14,012 nucleotides of DNA, taken from NCBI GenBank assembly GCA_025934635.1, contig JAICWX010000230.1:1-14012 (forward strand), written 5' to 3'. The DNA comes from Streptosporangiaceae bacterium. Its GTDB lineage: Bacteria > Actinomycetota > Actinomycetes > Streptosporangiales > Streptosporangiaceae. This document shows, one piece after another, positions 11,947 to 14,012 of the stretch. The notes under the pieces are model-generated. The model was given only the letters and a program-made list of their open reading frames with translations, was not told where the DNA came from and ran no database searches. The translations under genes and the position numbers were made by a program. The number at the start of each line of letters is the position of its first letter. Within the stretch, counting starts at the first letter, position 1.

Positions 11947-12945
11947 TCAGTCGTCCTGGGGCTTGTTGATCCGGGTCAGGAAGGCGTTGTACGCCGCCAG
12001 GGCTTCGTCGTCATCGACTGAGTCCGCGGCTCGGGACCGGGTAGCAGGCACCCGTTCGGCTGGATCTTTTTCGGTTTCTTCCCGGTGGGAGCTGACCAGG
12101 GTGGCGAAGTTGGAGCGGCGGGCGGTCTCGAGCCAGCCCAGGCCGCCGTCGACGTGCTTTTCCCGGCTCCAGGCGAAGAACACCGCCATCACCAGGCCGA
12201 ACATGATGCCGGCGCCGCCCACCCACATCACCGCGCCGCCGATGTGCACGTCAGTCAGGGGCGCCGGGGCCCACGCCGGGCGCTGGTCGGCCAGCCCCGG
12301 GAACGGGTTGCGGCCCTCCGAGCCGAGCGCCAGACCGGTGAACGCGTCCACCGGCATGGCGATGAAGAGCAGGAAGATCCGGGACGGGTAGGACACCTTC
12401 CACCGGATCGGCTCGCGCCCGATCAGCGGCAGGAAGTACAGGTAGCCGGAGATCAGGTAGAGCGCGTGCTCGCCGTCGTGCACGACGGAATTGGTCTCCA
12501 CCAGGTTCATGAAGCCGGTCAGGTGGGTGCCGACGATGACCCCGACGTAAAGCGCGACACCGAATGGCGGCCAGGTGATCGCGGCCAGCACCCGGGAGCG
12601 CAGCACCTGCTTGGACCAGGTGTGCAGCGGGTTCCGGCTCGCGTGCAGCAGCAGCGTGGCCGGCTGGCCGACCACGAGCAGCGGCGGCGCGACCATGAGC
12701 AGCAGCAGGTGCTGCACCATGTGATCGTAGAACAGCACGTCGTCATAGCGGCCGATGCCGCTCTGGGTGGCGATCACGATGACGGCCAGCCCGGCCAGGA
12801 ACAGCCCGGTCCGGTACAGCGGCCACGGCCGGGCCGGATGACGCCGCCGCACCCGCAGCGCGCCCCACAGGTACAGTCCCGCCGCCACCGCGACGAAGGC
12901 CGTGATCACCGGCGCGAACTGCCACCGGGTGACGACCTCGGCCAC
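11947..12945 (-). CDS. ctaG: CtaG-type (caa3_CtaG) cytochrome c oxidase assembly membrane protein
   Basis: The 332-residue product has about seven membrane segments, including VITAFVAVAAGLYLWGAL, TGLFLAGLAVIVIATQSGIG, HLLLLMVAPPLLVVGQPATL, FGVALYVGVIVGTHLTGF, ALYLISGYLYFLPLIG, FLLFIAMPVDAFTGLAL and GAVMWVGGAGIMFGLVMAVF. Family histidines are visible in FYDHMVQH, HDGEHALYL and DVHIGG. These proteins assist copper insertion into, or assembly of, terminal oxidases in the plasma membrane. The C-terminal tail is charged. GTG 12945 is the first start in the intact frame but has no ribosome binding site; ATG 12967 would give the family-like N-terminus MELPPFTVAEV if the C7 run at about 12952-12958 had six bases, so an N-terminal frameshift is likely. 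It follows a lipoprotein gene on the same strand. Confidence 0.88.
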   Translation of the reverse strand: MAEVVTRWQFAPVITAFVAVAAGLYLWGALRVRRRHPARPWPLYRTGLFLAGLAVIVIATQSGIGRYDDVLFYDHMVQHLLLLMVAPPLLVVGQPATLLLHASRNPLHTWSKQVLRSRVLAAITWPPFGVALYVGVIVGTHLTGFMNLVETNSVVHDGEHALYLISGYLYFLPLIGREPIRWKVSYPSRIFLLFIAMPVDAFTGLALGSEGRNPFPGLADQRPAWAPAPLTDVHIGGAVMWVGGAGIMFGLVMAVFFAWSREKHVDGGLGWLETARRSNFATLVSSHREETEKDPAERVPATRSRAADSVDDDEALAAYNAFLTRINKPQDD

Positions 12946-13012
12946 GGTGAAGGGGGGGCAGTTCCATGCCGCCGAGACTACCCTTCCGAGGTCAGGCCGC
13001 GGCGCTGGGCCT

Positions 13013-13037
13013 TAGTTGCCCGCCGCTAGTTGCCCGC
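13013..13037. repeat. Small duplication over the lipoprotein gene 3' end
   Basis: TAGTTGCCCGC occurs at 13013-13023 and again at 13027-13037. The second copy carries the lipoprotein stop codon (TAG on the minus strand), so the gene end and its last codons have been copied just downstream. Confidence 0.6.
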
Positions 13038-13484
13038 GGTGCAGGCCCGGTCGACCGCCTGCCCGGTCTTGGCGCTGGCGACCTTCCCCGCCATGGCCAC
13101 GCCGAGCGCCGCGTTGAGATGGCTGTACGCGGGATCGGCGCCGAGCTGGAGGGTCTCGGCGCGGATGGCGGTCCAGTCCGCCCCGGCGAACCACTGGCTG
13201 AGCTGGCTGCGGGTGTCGGTCTTCACCCGGCTGTAGTACTCGCCCCGCAGGCCGGACCACGCCTGGCAGACGGTGCGGGCCAGGTCGCCGTCCTGGCTGG
13301 ACGGGAAGTCGGCGAGCTTCAGCGGCGCCGCCGACGCCGCGGTCGCGCCGGACGGCGATGCCGTGGCGGTGCTGCCGACCGACGCGAGCCCCGATGAGCT
13401 GTTCCCGCACCCGCTCGCCAGCAGGACGCAGCCGACGCCGGCCAGGCCCGCGGCGATCACCCGCAGTCTTCCCGTCAGGATCAT
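13026..13484 (-). CDS. Putative secreted lipoprotein, function unknown
   Basis: From ATG 13484 the 152-residue product opens MILTGRLRVIAAGLAGVGCV, a signal sequence with a basic start and hydrophobic core, then the lipobox LASGC, with Cys26 as the lipidated residue. A Ser/Ala/Thr-rich linker follows (residues 27-55), then a helical domain of about 95 residues (FPSSQDGDLARTVCQAWSGL, YSRVKTDTRSQLSQWF, ADWTAIRAETLQLGADPAYS) with two cysteines that could pair. AAGGAG lies 9 bases before this ATG; it abuts the alternative ATG at 13493 too closely. It ends 58 bp before the ctaG start on the same strand, so the two are probably co-transcribed and it may act at the membrane with the oxidase, but that is inference. 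I do not recognise the domain. Confidence 0.78.
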   Translation of the reverse strand: MILTGRLRVIAAGLAGVGCVLLASGCGNSSSGLASVGSTATASPSGATAASAAPLKLADFPSSQDGDLARTVCQAWSGLRGEYYSRVKTDTRSQLSQWFAGADWTAIRAETLQLGADPAYSHLNAALGVAMAGKVASAKTGQAVDRACTAGN

Positions 13485-13693
13485 CCGGCTCATCTCCTTC
13501 GGCGGCAGGCCAGGATCGCGGATCACGTTACTGGCGAAGCGCAGCCGGGGTTTCACGCAATGACCAGGTGTGTCCGTTCTGTGTCCGTCCCGGCGCGGCA
13601 CAGCCGCCGCGCCAGCCTCGTGGGGCGGATGGTACCTGTGCTGCCCCTGGTGCCAGTTCGCCGTATCCCGGGGTACTCCGCCAGGCGCCCCAA

Positions 13694-13749
13694 CGACATT
13701 GATGGAGCATCGATGCCGCCGCCGCGACATTGATGGAGCATTCATGTCG
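13694..13749. repeat. Two copies of a 25-bp REP-like imperfect palindrome
   Basis: Copies at 13694-13718 and 13725-13749 share 17 identical bases, CGACATTGATGGAGCAT. Each has an 11-base arm CGACATTGATG, a GAG loop, and a right arm, CATCGATGCCG in the first and CATTCATGTCG in the second. Each right arm pairs with the left arm at 9 of 11 positions, with the mismatches in different places, as if both decayed from one perfect palindrome. Confidence 0.7.
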
Positions 13750-13857
13750 TTTGCCGGGAGCGGATCAGGACCGGACCGGTGACGGGCGTGAGCTACGGCA
13801 CGGATGCGGCAGCTGATCAAGCGGGCAGGCCGACGACCGGGACGGCGGGCCTATCTC

Positions 13858-13892
13858 GCCCATTCCGGGCCTCATCCTGCCCATTCCGGGCC
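13858..13892. repeat. 14-bp direct repeat
   Basis: GCCCATTCCGGGCC occurs at 13858-13871 and 13879-13892, a 21-bp period. Each copy contains the partial palindrome GCCC-ATTCC-GGGC, so each could form a tiny stem. Confidence 0.7.
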
Positions 13893-13954
13893 CCACCAGC
13901 CGCGAAGCCAGCTAGCGGCGAGGCCCGGATCGAGCGTCATACCTGGTCACAAAG

Positions 13955-14012
13955 CGGAGGGCGTGGGATTCGAACCCACGGTGACGTTACCGCCACAATG
14001 GTTTTCAAGACC
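13955..14012 (-). tRNA. tRNA-Ser (anticodon TGA), 5' part outside the window
   Basis: The minus strand begins GGT, loop CTTGAAA, ACC: an anticodon arm with anticodon TGA. A long variable arm follows (GTGGCGGTAACGTCAC), then the T arm CGTGGG, TTCGAAT, CCCACG and the 3' acceptor strand with GCCCTCC and discriminator G at 13955. The long variable arm and anticodon both indicate serine. The acceptor 5' strand and D arm lie beyond the window. Confidence 0.92.

Larger units (their letters stand above)
13494..13954. other. Repeat-bearing intergenic region before tRNA-Ser(TGA)
   Basis: About 460 bp with no convincing gene. Open frames reading leftward into the lipoprotein from 13820 are not supported by a ribosome binding site or composition. 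The region holds a pair of REP-like palindromes (13694-13749) and a 14-bp direct repeat (13858-13892). Confidence 0.5.

Noticed and set aside
13485..13820. Longer N-terminus for the lipoprotein, starting at 13820
   Set aside because: A signal peptide with lipobox must be N-terminal, and AAGGAG lies right before the start at 13484; the upstream part contains repeats.

Overview
The window is GC-rich DNA from a soil-type actinobacterium, probably from the Streptosporangiales/Streptomycetales side; genus cannot be read from sequence alone. Support: very high GC with G/C third positions, GTG starts, and typical actinobacterial families (DUF3040, GAF-ANTAR, SigE-type ECF sigma factor, caa3_CtaG, MauE, universal stress protein).

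Left part (1-5450) is a gene graveyard. In order it holds a universal stress protein remnant (-), an unrecognised broken ORF (+), a frameshifted DUF3040 membrane protein (-), a frameshifted MarR regulator (-), one apparently intact 64-residue repeat-containing protein (-), a GAF-ANTAR regulator cut off by the remains of an IS1634-type transposase, a beta-propeller-like pseudogene with several frameshifts (+), and the first ~60 residues of a tyrosine recombinase whose start codon looks mutated to ATA (+). A tRNA-Ser(GCT) gene (5451-5539, -) follows, with its 3' end facing the graveyard. This fits the decayed remains of material integrated at a tRNA, but that is inference.

Middle part (5616-10103) is well preserved. 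A long-chain acyl-CoA ligase (-) lies directly downstream of, and in frame with, a SigE-type sigma factor (-), with no stop codon between them. A perfect 12-bp-arm palindrome sits just upstream of the sigma start codon. Divergently, two + strand genes form a module: a cysteine-rich protein with a C-terminal double-psi beta-barrel, then a MauE/DoxX-like redox membrane protein with a soluble C-terminal extension. I propose that MauE services disulfides of the first protein.

Right part (10583-13484) is a minus-strand row: lipoprotein, CtaG-type cytochrome oxidase assembly membrane protein (probable N-terminal frameshift in a C7 run), and an AAA-type ATPase. The ATPase is bracketed by two different short tandem arrays, 17-bp period downstream and 20-bp period upstream. 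The last ~470 bp hold REP-like palindromes and end in a second tRNA-Ser (TGA anticodon), cut by the window edge. The best leads are the DPBB-MauE pair, the sigma/ligase junction, and the palindromic and tandem arrays.
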